This document shows positions 1-5,901 of a stretch of 12,515 nucleotides of DNA, piece by piece. Within the stretch, counting starts at the first letter, position 1. Each line of letters starts with the position of its first letter. The notes beneath the pieces are model-generated. The model worked only from the letters and a program-made list of their open reading frames with translations, had not been told where the DNA came from and did not search any database. Source of the stretch: Desulfamplus sp. Lineage in GTDB: Bacteria > Desulfobacterota > Desulfobacteria > Desulfobacterales > Desulfobacteraceae. The stretch spans positions 1-12,515 of the forward strand of contig JADGBP010000028.1 of the NCBI GenBank assembly GCA_015231395.1. The letters are read 5' to 3'. The position numbers were made by a program, and so were the translations under genes.

Positions 1-118
1 CCGGAAGTATAACTTCAACAAACAATTCATGGTCCGCAGCATCTCCCAAGAGTTTAAGCTCAAAAAGGATCAGTTCTCCTTTGCCGTAACTTCTCTTGAC
101 AGGATACCAAAATATCAC
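1..118 (-). CDS. Partial frame at left edge, possibly Cas6-like C-terminal fragment
   Basis: An open frame runs off the left edge on the minus strand. It could begin at a GTG (118-116) whose last two bases form the start of the OYE gene's TGA, giving a 4-bp GTGA overlap. In this frame the preceding stop is a TGA near 148, so at most about 10 more codons could lie upstream. The visible 39 residues include YGKGELILFELKLLGDAAD, a beta-strand-like stretch. The spacing of Y..GE..L.F.L.LLG.A followed by a hydrophobic helix recalls the C-terminal RAMP domain of Cas6-type pre-crRNA endonucleases (DUF2276). If so, its N-terminal half is missing. No clear Shine-Dalgarno sequence precedes the GTG. The family assignment is a weak inference; it may be an unrelated hypothetical protein. 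The 3' end lies outside the window. Confidence 0.4.
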   Translation of the reverse strand, partial: MIFWYPVKRSYGKGELILFELKLLGDAADHELFVEVILP

Positions 119-1083
119 AGCATTGATTTCCCACTGAGCACAATATCAGCGTCTTTTAGTGCATCCATTGCTGTCATTCTATTGTAAATTTTTCCACAGA
201 TCATTATGGGAAGCTGAGTCTTCTCACGGGTGAGGGCAGCCATATTTTTGTCTGTGCCAAACGCTTTTTGGCTGTAGTCATAAGTAGATACGGAAATTGC
301 ATCTATGGAAGATGCGTCAAACAGTTCCACCATCTTTTGCCACTCAGCACTGTTCTCAAAAAGAGATACCTGCATATCTGCAATTCCCCAGTTTGATATT
401 CTGGCAATCAGCAACTTTTCCTCAGGAATCACTTTTTTTACCGCCTCAATAATCTCTCCTGCAAATCTGAACCTATTCTCCATTGATCCGCCATACTGAT
501 CCTGACGTTTATTTGAGTATGATGATAAAAACTGACTAACAAGATAACCGTGAGCACAATGTATCTCCACGCCGTCAAATCCGGCGGCTATTGCCCCTTT
601 AGCTGTCTGGACAAATCCGTTGATAACATGGTCAATGTCAAACTGACTCATAGTGTCAGGTGTTTCGTAGGCAGTTCCTGTAAGAGGATTATCCTGAGCT
701 GGTTTAACAGGGCTTGGTGCAATGACTCGTTTTGCCGGATTGACATCTTTCCATGCCATTCTACCACAATGAAATATTTGGCAGATGGAGATTGAACCCT
801 GTTCTCTGATGGTTTCAGTGACAGGTTTCCATGTATCAATCTGACGCTGGGTCAACATTCGAGCCTGTCCCGGATACCCTTGAGCACTTTCATAGTCAGT
901 GACAATAGCCTCTGTGTAAACAATTGATGTCCCATTTTTTGCTCTTGTGACCAGAAAATCGAGAACATCTTTTCTCGGGATACCATCTTCGGCTGAAGAC
1001 ATGCGTGTCATGGGTGCTACGCCAATACGGTTTTTGAGACTGAACTGTTTTATTTTGAATGGTGAGAAAATATCTTTGTTCAT
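115..1083 (-). CDS. NADH:flavin oxidoreductase (Old Yellow Enzyme family), C-terminally truncated
   Basis: An FMN-dependent TIM-barrel ene-reductase of the Old Yellow Enzyme family, of the kind often annotated as NADH-dependent flavin oxidoreductase (YqiG-like). Such enzymes reduce activated C=C bonds using NAD(P)H in the cytoplasm; the substrate cannot be read from sequence. Visible signatures are the N-terminal APMTRM (residues 23-28), QIFHCGR (102-108), the active-site segment EIHCAHGYL (173-181, His175/His178) and DQYGGSMENR (195-204). The start is supported by AAGGAG about 7 nt upstream. The protein stops at residue 322, directly after strand eight (DIVLSGKSML). Family members normally continue for roughly 25-50 residues through the last barrel helix. 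The usual Gly-Arg that contacts the FMN phosphate is Gly-Lys (318-319). It is probably a truncated and possibly inactive copy. It lies 79 bp after the DUF2156 gene. Confidence 0.9.
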   Translation of the reverse strand: MNKDIFSPFKIKQFSLKNRIGVAPMTRMSSAEDGIPRKDVLDFLVTRAKNGTSIVYTEAIVTDYESAQGYPGQARMLTQRQIDTWKPVTETIREQGSISICQIFHCGRMAWKDVNPAKRVIAPSPVKPAQDNPLTGTAYETPDTMSQFDIDHVINGFVQTAKGAIAAGFDGVEIHCAHGYLVSQFLSSYSNKRQDQYGGSMENRFRFAGEIIEAVKKVIPEEKLLIARISNWGIADMQVSLFENSAEWQKMVELFDASSIDAISVSTYDYSQKAFGTDKNMAALTREKTQLPIMICGKIYNRMTAMDALKDADIVLSGKSML

Positions 1084-1110
1084 GGTAGTTCTCCTTTTCT
1101 GATAATTATT

Positions 1111-1190
1111 CGGTTCTTCTTCTGATTTTGTATTAATTATTCGGTTCTCTTCTGATTTTGTATTAATTCGGTTCTCTTCTGATTTTGTAT
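1111..1190 (-). repeat. Three tandem copies of a gene's 3' end (about 27-31 bp)
   Basis: The unit CGGTTCTCTTCTGATTTTGT (+ strand) followed by an A/T-rich tail occurs three times, at 1111-1141, 1142-1168 and 1169-1190. The rightmost copy encodes the last codons of the DUF2156 gene (KIRREPN and stop). The other two are untranslated duplicates of that end, each still carrying an in-register stop. The spacing is not a multiple of three, and the copies separate the DUF2156 stop from the OYE ribosome-binding site. Confidence 0.85.
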
Positions 1191-2197
1191 TTTTTTACAA
1201 AATCCGTGGGGTGGTAACTGAGTTTGGCGTGCCTGAGTCCCTCGTTGCCAAGATCCTGTTCACGATTGATAGTGTCGTAATGTTCCGTGATAATTGATGC
1301 AAAAGCCTGGTTTACAAATTGCCACAACCCTTTGTATCCACTTACTGCCTTCTCGAAATGGATAACAAAACTGGTACCGCATGCAAGCTCTTCACCAAGG
1401 GAATAGGCAACCGGCTCATCTTCAACATAATAGATGCCACCGCAAAGTTGAAGTTCTTCACTCTTTTCCAGTGCCTCCTTTGCCGCATGGTAATCTCCAT
1501 CATCATTGCCATTTTCTGTTCTGTTCTCTCTCCATTTGTCAAGGATCTGCAAGGCGTGCGGCAGATACTCTTCAAGAAGAGGGCGACCCTCGTAGTTATG
1601 GTTGTTTACAAAGGCTTTAATAAGATTTCGTTTTTTGTGATAGTGTCTTCCCGGAAGATCTGCGAGTTTCTCCCTCTTGTATATATAATCAAAATTATCC
1701 CGATCTTCAAAAATATCGTAACCCATATCAAGAAAAATGTCAGCCTGGGTCTGAGAAGCACATTTAAGGGTAATATGCTCATTAAAAAGACGATCTAAAA
1801 TCTCTTTGTCAGGAATGCCAAATGGAAGCATAAAGAATTTTTCAAACACAGGTGTATTAGACTCTAAATCTGGTACATTTGACTCTGAATCCATTACATT
1901 TGACTCTGAATCCGGTACATTTGACTCTGAATCCAGTACATTTGACTCTGAATCCAGTACATTTGACATAGATGAGATTGAGTCAGACCTTTCCAGACGA
2001 TCACAACCTGTAATAACAAGCAGATTTGACTGGTCATTTTCAAATCTGGAAATTCTGTATTGATGAGATTTTTTAAAAAGATAGAGGTTGGCAAAAGTAA
2101 ATTCAGAAATACCATCTGGCAACTTTTGAAGCATGGGGTGAAGTATATCTCGTAAATCCAGATGAATTTCAACAGATTGAGGATAAAACGGAATCAT
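1163..2197 (-). CDS. DUF2156 / phosphatidylglycerol lysyltransferase C-terminal-like protein
   Basis: A soluble 344-residue protein of the DUF2156 family, the GNAT-fold domain that forms the catalytic C-terminal part of MprF-type lysyl-phosphatidylglycerol synthases. Standalone bacterial members have no settled function; aminoacyl transfer to a lipid or other acceptor is a family-level inference only. Diagnostic segments are LPGRHYHKKRN in mid-protein, the GGIYYVEDEPVAYSLGE strand pair, and the C-terminal NREQDLGNEGLRHAKLSYHP ending in FVKKYKI. There are no transmembrane segments. The start is supported by GGAG about 8 nt upstream. Residues 78-112 are a run of five SNVxDSE heptads (21-bp DNA repeats) inserted in the N-terminal half, between the strand ending LLVITG and FFMLPFGIP, probably a surface loop. 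The last codons are duplicated downstream as non-coding repeats. Confidence 0.88.
   Translation of the reverse strand: MIPFYPQSVEIHLDLRDILHPMLQKLPDGISEFTFANLYLFKKSHQYRISRFENDQSNLLVITGCDRLERSDSISSMSNVLDSESNVLDSESNVPDSESNVMDSESNVPDLESNTPVFEKFFMLPFGIPDKEILDRLFNEHITLKCASQTQADIFLDMGYDIFEDRDNFDYIYKREKLADLPGRHYHKKRNLIKAFVNNHNYEGRPLLEEYLPHALQILDKWRENRTENGNDDGDYHAAKEALEKSEELQLCGGIYYVEDEPVAYSLGEELACGTSFVIHFEKAVSGYKGLWQFVNQAFASIITEHYDTINREQDLGNEGLRHAKLSYHPTDFVKKYKIRREPN
1862..1966 (-). repeat. In-frame 21-bp tandem repeat coding SNVxDSE heptads
   Basis: Five units of 21 bp (105 bp) encode acidic heptads SNVLDSE/SNVPDSE/SNVMDSE, with a sixth decayed unit beyond. Variation is confined to a few bases. Period and frame are preserved, so gain or loss of units would leave the DUF2156 protein intact apart from linker length. 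Four of the units each contain both GACTC and GAATC, so GANTC sites are densely clustered here. Confidence 0.95.
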
Positions 2198-2285
2198 TTA
2201 AACATCTCCAGCAATAAACATTTGGCAATGAACATTTTGTAAAAATTAAAATATTGTAATAATTAGAATACAACATATTTCTTAC

Positions 2286-2340
2286 CATGAAAATGCATTG
2301 TTGATTTTCATGATTCGGGATGACCGGAATCCGATCATGA
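2286..2340 (-). repeat. Dispersed intergenic element, copy A (core plus hairpin)
   Basis: Read on the minus strand, the core TCATGATCGGATTCCGGTCA (from 2337) continues into TCCC and is followed by a perfect 9-bp inverted repeat, CATGAAAAT (2312-2304) and ATTTTCATG (2294-2286), with a 9-nt loop. It starts 22 bp after the stop codon of the ferritin-like gene. The core on 2318-2340 matches 8902-8924 at 20 of 23 positions, and the second copy is also followed by an A/T-rich hairpin. The hairpin lacks a GC-rich stem and a clear T tract, so it is at best a weak terminator. It may be a small dispersed (REP- or MITE-like) element. Confidence 0.6.
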
Positions 2341-2361
2341 CCGTTTAGACAGAATATGTTT

Positions 2362-2865
2362 TCAGAATGGCCAGAAGCTGTTATCACTCCAAACTTGATC
2401 CATCAATTCTTTGTCAATCTCCATAAGGACTTTAAGATGAACCTGTTCCCATGTTGAAAGCCATAAATAGAGTTTTTTCTCTTCAGGGTCTACTGCTTTT
2501 TCCGCCTGCTTTGAATAGATCTTAACGGCACGCTGTTCCATAGAAATGGAAGCTGATATCGCAGCAGCCTCAAAGCCTGCCGCTGCAATCTTTTCTTTTA
2601 TACCGCTATCCAGAATTGAAAGCGTAAAGTGAATCTCTTCATTTTCATCAAAAAGATCTGCTTGGAATATTCCCTTATTATGATACTCCTTAAATTGAGC
2701 AGCAAGCACTTTGATATGACTCAACTCTTCCTTTGCCATTGCTTCAAAAAAGGATTTTACAGCATCGTCCTTAGCTTGCTTAGCCACATTTTGATAGAAA
2801 GCATGTCCGCGTTTTTCGAGTATTATTGCCTGTTTAAGTATCTCCAATGTACCTGTTTGTTCCAT
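2362..2865 (-). CDS. Ferritin-like (rubrerythrin-type) diiron protein without rubredoxin domain
   Basis: A 167-residue four-helix protein of the ferritin-like/rubrerythrin superfamily. The paired diiron ligand motifs are visible: Glu17 (LEKRG..FY), Glu47 and His50 (EELSH), Glu110 (MEQRA..IY), and Glu140 with His143 (WEQVH). No Cys-x2-Cys rubredoxin pair is present, so it is a ferritin-like domain protein rather than a full rubrerythrin. Peroxide reduction or iron handling in the cytoplasm is a family-level inference. I start it at 2865 because AAAAGGAGC lies about 7 nt upstream and the residues from there match the family. The frame is open farther upstream to 2970, but that stretch is Lys/Arg-rich, overlaps the helicase 3' end and has no family match. 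It follows the helicase by 40 bp and is probably co-transcribed with it. Confidence 0.88.
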   Translation of the reverse strand: MEQTGTLEILKQAIILEKRGHAFYQNVAKQAKDDAVKSFFEAMAKEELSHIKVLAAQFKEYHNKGIFQADLFDENEEIHFTLSILDSGIKEKIAAAGFEAAAISASISMEQRAVKIYSKQAEKAVDPEEKKLYLWLSTWEQVHLKVLMEIDKELMDQVWSDNSFWPF

Positions 2866-2905
2866 AAATATGCTCCTTTTTAACGTTCCTTTTTTAAACC
2901 TTGTT

Positions 2906-4324
2906 CTACTTATTCTTAACCGGCTGTTTTTTCTTTTTCTTCTTTTTAAGCGATAATTCATATTCATCAATGAGTTTTTTTATACTTTGTTCCCCGGCAG
3001 ATGAGTAGTCACTTGCCCATGGAGATTCGGTTAAAGATGGCTCTTCTGAATCATCAATGGCAGGTTTTTGAGTTTTATCAGTTGAGAAGGAGTCCGATTC
3101 AGATGAACCCGATTTTGATGATGCTGATGCAGATGACCCTGGCGTTAAGGAGTCAGGTGCAGGGGCTTCAGATGAATTAACGGTAAATATGTATTCTTTC
3201 CGACTTACCGGAATCACCTCAATAGGTTTATTGATAAATTGTTGAATTTCCTCAAGTCGGGGTTTTTCATCTTTGCTGCAAAATGAGATGGCAATACCTT
3301 TTTGCGTACCCCTGCCTGTTCTTCCGACACGATGCACATAATTTTCCGCTTTTTCAGGCAGATCATAATTAATAACATAGTGCACACCTGCGACATCAAT
3401 TCCCCGTGCACTGACATCTGTGGCAATAAGAATCTTAAACTCTCCAAGTTTAAAGGTATTCATAATCTTGGTTCTGTCAGACTGCTCCTTTCCACCGTGA
3501 AGATTAAATGATGTGATACCCGCCCGAACCATTGCCTTTTCCAATCTTTCCGCTCTTACTCTTGTTCTTACAAATACAATTATTTTGCTCTCAGGATGCT
3601 CTTTGATAAAACGTTCAAGAAAAAAACGCTTGTCATCCATTTCAACAAACATAACAGCATGAGAAACATTTTTTGACACAGGATCTTCAGGGGATATCTC
3701 AATTCGTATGGCTGAAGATTTAACCTGGGAATAGGCGAGTTTCTTGATCTCTTCATTGATGGTTGCAGAGAAAAAAAGTGTCTGATGCTTATGACTGAGC
3801 ATTCTTTTGACAGATTTTATGTCCTCTATAAAGCCTAAGTCCAACATATGATCAGCCTCGTCTAAAATCAGGGTATCAATTTTGTCCAGATTGATATGCC
3901 CCTGACTGATCAGATCAAACATGCGTCCCGGTGTTGCCACCAGGATATCAATGCCGTGCTGAAGTTTTTTGATCTGAGCATCCTGTTCAACCCCGCCCAC
4001 AAGTGCAAACGATTTTGTTCGAGTATATTTTGATATTTCATTGAAGACCTCGCCTATCTGCATTGCAAGCTCACGAGTAGGCACCATAACAATGCATTGA
4101 ATGCCGTCTGATCTCTGACTGCTTTTTCTTCTGTGGATTCTATCTATAACCGGAATCGCAAAAGCTGCTGTTTTGCCGGTTCCTGTCTGTGCAATGGCAA
4201 GGACATCTTCTCCATTCATAATGGGAGGAATTGATTTAAACTGAATATCTGTAGGTCTTTTAAACCCGAGTGTTGCAAGGTTATTTTTTATTTCTTGGGA
4301 AATATGGTATTTTTCAAACTTCAT
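2906..4324 (-). CDS. DEAD-box ATP-dependent RNA helicase, RhlE-like
   Basis: A cytoplasmic ATP-dependent RNA helicase that remodels RNA duplexes, for example in ribosome assembly, RNA decay or cold adaptation (family knowledge). The motifs occur in canonical order: Q motif GFKRPTDIQ (20-28), Walker A AQTGTGKT (45-52), PTREL (82-86), TPGR (131-134), DEAD (155-158), SAT (186-188), ARGID (306-310) and HRVGRTGR (331-338). The two RecA domains end near residue 375. The remaining ~95 residues are a low-complexity Ser/Asp/Glu-rich linker ending in seven consecutive lysines, a typical unstructured RNA-binding tail. GAGG lies just upstream of the start. The subfamily call (RhlE rather than CsdA/SrmB) rests on overall resemblance. 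It sits 60 bp after the Nudix gene and 40 bp before the ferritin-like gene. Confidence 0.95.
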   Translation of the reverse strand: MKFEKYHISQEIKNNLATLGFKRPTDIQFKSIPPIMNGEDVLAIAQTGTGKTAAFAIPVIDRIHRRKSSQRSDGIQCIVMVPTRELAMQIGEVFNEISKYTRTKSFALVGGVEQDAQIKKLQHGIDILVATPGRMFDLISQGHINLDKIDTLILDEADHMLDLGFIEDIKSVKRMLSHKHQTLFFSATINEEIKKLAYSQVKSSAIRIEISPEDPVSKNVSHAVMFVEMDDKRFFLERFIKEHPESKIIVFVRTRVRAERLEKAMVRAGITSFNLHGGKEQSDRTKIMNTFKLGEFKILIATDVSARGIDVAGVHYVINYDLPEKAENYVHRVGRTGRGTQKGIAISFCSKDEKPRLEEIQQFINKPIEVIPVSRKEYIFTVNSSEAPAPDSLTPGSSASASSKSGSSESDSFSTDKTQKPAIDDSEEPSLTESPWASDYSSAGEQSIKKLIDEYELSLKKKKKKKQPVKNK

Positions 4325-4348
4325 GTTACCTCAATATTTTGTTCATAA

Positions 4349-4381
4349 AGCAACTTGAGTTGCTGTTTCTTGCGATGCAAG
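4349..4381 (-). terminator. Two adjacent small hairpins between Nudix and helicase genes
   Basis: The 60-bp gap holds two small inverted repeats in tandem: CTTGC/GCAAG with a 3-nt loop (4369-4381) and AGCAAC/GTTGCT with a 4-nt loop (4349-4364). Only a short T stretch follows, so termination would be weak. They could instead attenuate or process the transcript between the two genes. Confidence 0.3.
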
Positions 4382-4384
4382 TTA

Positions 4385-5248
4385 TTAAAAAAGTGCAATT
4401 ACCATCTGAGACCAAAGCTCCAGATTAAAAGTAGTAGAAAAGCTATTCGTCGCAGTAAAAGAGTTATTCGTCAAAAGATCTTCCGTTTTAACCCATTGAA
4501 AATCAACAAGTTCCGATCCAGGAATAAATTGCTCTGAAGAATCAGAACATATTCTGAAAACAACTCCAAAATGAACCCCACCAACGTCCGTGTGCTCTTC
4601 ATTTATGATACCAAGAAAAATCGGGATAGACTCTTTTTGAGGTCGTGATAAAAGCTCCTCGTCAAGTTCTCTGCACATGCCGGAATAGAGTATTTGCTTA
4701 AATTCTGTTCCATAGTGAAAATCATCTGTGCTGTGATTAACAGCTTTGGAATTATTATATTCTGAAATAGAGCTTGGTGAAATAGAGCTTGGTGAAATAG
4801 AACTTGGTGAAATAGAACTTGGTAAAATAGAGCTTGGTGAATTAGAGCTTGGTGAAATAGAACTTGGTGAATTATCCAAAGGGTTTATGTGTCCGCCAAT
4901 TCCTATTGACCAGAGATCATGAAGACGACTCTCGCTTCCTTTTCTTCTATAGATGGCTGTAAGATTTCCACTCTCTGCCTGAATTATAATATAGGGAATA
5001 ATCTGCTTGAAGTTTTTGTCCTTCTCGGCTGATGGACGATCAAGCCAGTGCAAACAAAAATCCGGCTTTGAGAAGGCAGCAAAAAAAACATCTTCGTCCA
5101 TCCTTATTATAGATTTATCTCCAACCCACTCCACTGGAAAATCTGTCCGGCTGATACACAATACTTTTTCTGCATGACATACACTCCGTCTATATTTCAT
5201 AAGATGTGGCAATTCCTTTCTTACCCCTTGAGTAAGGGTATGGGTCAT
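4385..5248 (-). CDS. Nudix hydrolase-family protein with a Ser/Pro repeat inserted in the Nudix region
   Basis: A 287-residue protein resembling predicted Nudix phosphohydrolases, which cleave nucleoside diphosphates linked to another moiety; the substrate is not deducible. The Nudix signature is split: the glycine-rich half is IGIGGHINP (115-123) and the catalytic helix is MCRELDEELL (191-200). Between them lie seven SPSSI-type pentapeptides (127-161). Later strands IPIFLGIINEE and GGVHFGVVF fit the fold. The longest start (5248) overlaps the toxin stop as ATGA, suggesting translational coupling. The Met at 5200 (residue 17) is an alternative, with AAGGAA about 12 nt upstream, and lies closer to the conserved start of the family. 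The consensus Glu before the helix is hard to place because of the insertion, so activity is uncertain. Confidence 0.82.
   Translation of the reverse strand: MTHTLTQGVRKELPHLMKYRRSVCHAEKVLCISRTDFPVEWVGDKSIIRMDEDVFFAAFSKPDFCLHWLDRPSAEKDKNFKQIIPYIIIQAESGNLTAIYRRKGSESRLHDLWSIGIGGHINPLDNSPSSISPSSNSPSSILPSSISPSSISPSSISPSSISEYNNSKAVNHSTDDFHYGTEFKQILYSGMCRELDEELLSRPQKESIPIFLGIINEEHTDVGGVHFGVVFRICSDSSEQFIPGSELVDFQWVKTEDLLTNNSFTATNSFSTTFNLELWSQMVIALF
4766..4870 (-). repeat. In-frame 15-bp tandem repeat coding SPSSI pentapeptides
   Basis: Seven consecutive 15-bp units, + strand consensus GAAATAGAGCTTGGT, with single-base variants producing Asn or Leu for the usual residues. The period is divisible by three, so copy-number change only alters linker length. 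The tract falls within the Nudix box of the host gene, in the loop between the GGH strand and the REL..EE helix. Confidence 0.96.
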
Positions 5249-5634
5249 TTACAATTTTGATGTGGCAAAGGATTCAATATTTTAATTTTTTCAATCCATT
5301 CAAAATCTTTAACATTAGCAGTTACTAAGGTTAATTTATGGACTATCGCAGTTGCAGCAATAAGCGAATCTCCTAATGAAATTTTACATTTTTGTCTTAA
5401 TATCACAGCCTGCTCAAGTATTGTTTGAGAAATATGAATAATTGGCACAATATCAAAAAAAGCCTCAAAATCCTGCCTGTCTTCCGGAGTTAATCTATGG
5501 TATCCCAAAACTTCCACATAACTGATGGCGGAAACAAGAGGCTGACAGTTTTCTACTAGTTTTCGCAAATTGGAAAATTCAGGCTTTATTGCATAAATAA
5601 TAATATTGCTGTCAAGTAACATAGATTTATTCAT
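5245..5634 (-). CDS. PIN-domain ribonuclease toxin (VapC-like)
   Basis: A 129-residue PIN-domain protein, the likely toxin of a type II toxin-antitoxin pair. PIN toxins are Mg-dependent endoribonucleases, VapC types often cutting tRNA or rRNA. The four acidic active-site positions are in order: Asp8 (LLDSNIIIYA), Glu41 (SYVEVLGY), Asp89 (SLGDSLIAATA) and Asp110 (TANVKDFEWI). I choose the ATG at 5634. It overlaps the antitoxin stop by 8 bp and places the first Asp at residue 8, normal for the family. The frame is open to 5796 but that extension lies inside the antitoxin gene and has no PIN character. The gene ends in TGA overlapping the next ATG (ATGA), linking it to the Nudix gene. Confidence 0.9.
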   Translation of the reverse strand: MNKSMLLDSNIIIYAIKPEFSNLRKLVENCQPLVSAISYVEVLGYHRLTPEDRQDFEAFFDIVPIIHISQTILEQAVILRQKCKISLGDSLIAATAIVHKLTLVTANVKDFEWIEKIKILNPLPHQNCK

Positions 5635-5881
5635 CTCTGCCAGGTAACGAACGGTCATGACGAAGCTCTCTTTGCCACGTAACCGGATCTTTGATACTGG
5701 TGGATAAAGCATTTCTGTCTGCCATGCGTTGAAGAATATCAGCGGCACCTTGTCCATGTTTTTCAGATTGCAAATAGAATTTTTCTTCTGTGACAATTTC
5801 CTGAACCAGCATTTGCAGCAGATATAATTTATCTGTATGCGAAAGCGTGTTGATTTCAGTTTTTATTTTTGTAATAGTCAT
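5627..5881 (-). CDS. Putative antitoxin partner of the PIN toxin (VapB-like)
   Basis: A small 84-residue protein directly upstream of, and overlapping by 8 bp, the PIN toxin gene, the standard antitoxin-first arrangement. The N-terminal half is predicted helical (TLSHTDKLYLLQMLVQEI). The C-terminal half, ending near DPVTWQRELRHDRSLPGRDE, is charged and suits a toxin-wrapping segment. I start it at 5881 because GGAGG lies about 8 nt upstream. The frame extends to 5935, but that would overlap the GDPD gene and has no ribosome-binding site. No AbrB, RHH or Phd motif is clear by eye, so the antitoxin family is unassigned and the call rests mainly on context. Confidence 0.78.
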   Translation of the reverse strand: MTITKIKTEINTLSHTDKLYLLQMLVQEIVTEEKFYLQSEKHGQGAADILQRMADRNALSTSIKDPVTWQRELRHDRSLPGRDE

Positions 5882-5901
5882 TTTTAGCCCTCCAGAGCAG
5901 C

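Noticed and set aside
1319-1798. Long plus-strand open frame antisense to the DUF2156 gene
   Set aside because: Hydrophobic antisense shadow of a well-supported gene, with no recognisable domain.
1806-2063. Plus-strand open frame with repeated FDSES residues
   Set aside because: It is the antisense of the 21-bp tract; the repeat is nearly palindromic, so both strands spell Asp-Ser-Glu-Ser. It has no family features.
2866-2970. N-terminal extension of the ferritin-like protein
   Set aside because: Lys/Arg-rich, overlaps the helicase 3' end and lacks family similarity; a strong ribosome-binding site supports the start at 2865.
5635-5796. N-terminal extension of the PIN toxin
   Set aside because: It lies inside the antitoxin gene in another frame; the PIN domain starts at residue 1 of the shorter form.
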